Origin: Rhizobium acidisoli
Lineage (GTDB): Bacteria; Pseudomonadota; Alphaproteobacteria; Rhizobiales; Rhizobiaceae
Assembly (NCBI RefSeq): GCF_002531755.2
Contig: NZ_CP034998.1
Coordinates: 1,426,001 to 1,490,000, forward strand
DNA length: 64,000 nucleotides
Reading direction: 5' to 3'
Shown piece by piece: positions 62,173 through 64,000 of this stretch (its first letter is position 1; each line of letters starts with the position of its first letter). The notes under the pieces are model-generated. The model made no database searches. It was not told where the DNA came from and saw nothing but the letters and a program-made list of their open reading frames with translations. The position numbers and the translations under genes are program-made.

Positions 62173-63999
62173 TTGGCCACCAGTGAATTTCATCCGATCG
62201 AGCGGGCCGGGGATGACGGGATCGCGGCGCGGGCGCTGCGGGCGCTCGAGGCGGTGCTCGGCATAGCCGCAGCGCTCGTGCTCGCCGTGCTGCTCGCCAT
62301 GGTGCTCGTCACCGTCTGCCTGCGCTATTTCTTCGGCACCGGCTTCATTGGCGCCGAGGATCTCGGCATCTGGCTGCATGTGGCACTGATTGCGCTCGGC
62401 GCACCGCTCAGCCTCAACAGTGCGCTTGCCATGCGCCTCGATGTTTTCGTCAGGATGCTGCCCGAAAGCCTGCAGAAGGTGACGCGGATCGGCGCCGATG
62501 TCTTCACCGTGCTTTCGGCGTTGATCCTCGCCTTCGGCGGCAGCGAAATCATGACGATGCTCGGCGGCGTCTCGCCGACGCTCGGTCTGCCGGAATGGAT
62601 CCGCTTCGGCTTCCTCGGCGCCGGCGGCGCGCTGATCCTCATCGTGCTGCTTCTGCAGCGCATCGCCGAAGGCAAGGTCCTGGCGGTTGCTCTTTCGCTG
62701 ACCCTCGGTGTCGCTCTCTATGCCGGCATCCCGCATATCTCGCTTGATCTCGACTGGCCGCCGAGCATTTTCCTCGGGCTGATCGCGGCGATCGGTCTGG
62801 TGCTGGCTGCACCGCTGCCGCACGCCTTTCTCGCCGCAGCCTATGTCGTCATCGCCTTCGGCAGCAGCCTGCCGGAGCCGGCGATCGTTTCCTCCACCGT
62901 CACCGGCATATCGAAATTCCTGCTGCTCGCCATTCCCTTCTTCCTGCTTGCCGGCGGCCTGTTGACGGCATCAGGTGTGGCCAATCAGCTGGTGCGTTTT
63001 GCCGCCGCCATGGTCGGCCATCGCCGGGCAGGGCTGGCGCAGACGACGCTTTTGACCAGCGTTCTCTTTTCCGGCGCTTCCGGCTCCTCGGTCGCAAATG
63101 CCGCTTTCGGCGCGTCGACGTTCCAGCCGGAACTGGTCAAGCACGGTTATCCCCCGGCGCAGGCGGCGGCGATTATCGCCTCGACATCGGTTCTCGACAA
63201 CATCATCCCGCCGTCGATTGCCTTTCTCATCCTTGCCTCGGCGACCAATCTTTCTGTCGGCGCGCTGCTGGTCGGCGGCTTCTTCGCCGGCGGGCTGATG
63301 GCCATATGCCTGGCTGTCGCCATCCATCTGACCGTGCGCGAGCAGGTGACCTTGCCGCGCGCGACCGTCAGGCAGCGCTGGCATTCGGCGGTCCAGGCGA
63401 TCCCCGCCTTCGGGCTCGGGGTCATCGTCGTCGTCGGCATCCGCATCGGCATCGTCACGACAACGGAGGCGGCAGCACTCGCCGCCTTCTACACGTTGCT
63501 GCTCGGCATCGGTGCGCGGCTTGGCATCCTCTCGCTCTATGCCGCCTTCCGCCAGGCGGCGGTCGAGGCGGCGGCGATCGGTCTGCTGATCGGCACGGCC
63601 GGCCCCTTCGCTTTCCTGCTCGCCGTCGACGACGTCTCCGGGCTGATCTCGCATCTGACGACGGCGCTTGGCGGCAGCGCGCTTGCCGTTATCCTTTTGT
63701 CGAACGTCATTCTGCTCGCTGTCGGTCTCGTTCTCGATATCGGCGCGGCGATCCTGCTCTTCGGCCCGATCCTGCTGCCGGCAGCGGTTGCCGCCGGCAT
63801 CGATCCCATCCAGTTCGGCGTGATTATCGTCGTCAACCTGATGATCCACGGGCTGACACCGCCGCTCGGCATGCTGATTTTCGTTGTCAGCGGCGTCACC
63901 CGCATTCCTGCCTCAGAACTCTTCCGGGCCGTCGTTCCCTATCTGCTCGCCCTTCTGGTCTCGTTGGCAATCCTCTGCGCCTGGGCCATCATTTTCTAG
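62173..63999 (+). CDS. TRAP transporter permease, fused small and large subunits (DctQM)
   Basis: 608 residues, ending at the window edge with a TAG stop. N-terminal about 170 residues (VLLAMVLVTVCLRYFFGTGFIGAEDLGIWLHVALIALGAPLSLN) are the DctQ small subunit of four helices. From about 200 the DctM large subunit follows, with LLLAIPFFLLAGGLLTASGVANQLVRFAAAMVGHRRAGLAQTTLLTSVLFSGASGSSVANAAFG and HGLTPPLGMLIFV. It imports organic acids with Na+. The start is probably TTG 62173 (AAGGCAGG just upstream), as no ATG fits. The periplasmic binding protein would lie beyond the window. Confidence 0.9.
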   Translation: MATSEFHPIERAGDDGIAARALRALEAVLGIAAALVLAVLLAMVLVTVCLRYFFGTGFIGAEDLGIWLHVALIALGAPLSLNSALAMRLDVFVRMLPESLQKVTRIGADVFTVLSALILAFGGSEIMTMLGGVSPTLGLPEWIRFGFLGAGGALILIVLLLQRIAEGKVLAVALSLTLGVALYAGIPHISLDLDWPPSIFLGLIAAIGLVLAAPLPHAFLAAAYVVIAFGSSLPEPAIVSSTVTGISKFLLLAIPFFLLAGGLLTASGVANQLVRFAAAMVGHRRAGLAQTTLLTSVLFSGASGSSVANAAFGASTFQPELVKHGYPPAQAAAIIASTSVLDNIIPPSIAFLILASATNLSVGALLVGGFFAGGLMAICLAVAIHLTVREQVTLPRATVRQRWHSAVQAIPAFGLGVIVVVGIRIGIVTTTEAAALAAFYTLLLGIGARLGILSLYAAFRQAAVEAAAIGLLIGTAGPFAFLLAVDDVSGLISHLTTALGGSALAVILLSNVILLAVGLVLDIGAAILLFGPILLPAAVAAGIDPIQFGVIIVVNLMIHGLTPPLGMLIFVVSGVTRIPASELFRAVVPYLLALLVSLAILCAWAIIF

Positions 64000-64000
64000 T

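Overview
The window looks like the chromosome of a Rhizobium of the leguminosarum/etli type. This is inferred from the GC-rich coding with strong GC3, the B12-dependent NrdJ, the NasS/NasT-controlled nitrate operon, the HlyU, PilZ, DUF1203 and VanZ-like proteins, and several palindromic intergenic repeats of a kind common in rhizobia. No database was searched.

Region by region. 1-3.6 kb: the end of an accessory, probably defensive module on the minus strand: a C5-cytosine methyltransferase, a GHKL (Hsp90/MutL/MORC-like) ATPase and a third gene that appears frameshifted and runs off the left edge. 4.4-12.1 kb: housekeeping genes (nrdJ with a candidate pair of NrdR boxes, a periplasmic sensor-like protein, gpt, a tandem universal stress protein with a FixK/FNR-like box, a CinA/MoaB-like protein). 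12.3-14.5 kb: a disrupted membrane glycosyltransferase gene. 14.55-14.84 kb: a tRNA-Leu(UAA) gene interrupted by a group I intron. 15.2-23 kb: a winged-helix/TPR regulator with a small companion protein, a 43-aa membrane protein, a VanZ-like protein, ilvA, hlyU, a membrane diguanylate cyclase and an MFS carrier. 23.7-29.5 kb: a giant RTX-type protein whose first five modules repeat almost exactly every 681 bp; a 27-bp exact direct repeat brackets this region. 29.6-38.9 kb: divergent regulator/enzyme pairs (SDR/TetR, AzoR/LysR, AsnC/Ald), cpdB, a PilZ protein and an EamA transporter. 39.7-42.9 kb: a minus-strand sulfur/cysteine operon (cysK, AlaX-type editing protein, sseA, GNAT).

43.1-49.9 kb is a photo-oxidative stress locus. 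It has a ChrR-like anti-sigma factor (no sigma gene beside it, zinc-binding cysteines of the anti-sigma domain missing, cupin zinc ligands intact), an SDR, and a coupled minus-strand operon phrB-FAD oxidase-DUF1365 followed by a cyclopropane-fatty-acid synthase gene. The same promoter-like motif, TGATCC-N16-CGTA, lies before chrR and before phrB. This is the gene set of the RpoE/ChrR singlet-oxygen response known from Rhodobacter.

50-62 kb: small secreted proteins, an Lrp/DUF2000 pair, a HAD hydrolase, then the assimilatory nitrate system. NasT (ANTAR antiterminator) and NasS (nitrate sensor) lie upstream of the operon MFS transporter-nirB-nirD-nasA. The operon has a sigma-54 promoter and a leader terminator that NasT would read through. 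The window closes with a fused DctQM TRAP permease gene. The most notable points are the tRNA intron, the homogenised RTX array with its flanking repeat, the altered ChrR with its paired promoter motif, the nas leader and the methyltransferase/GHKL module.
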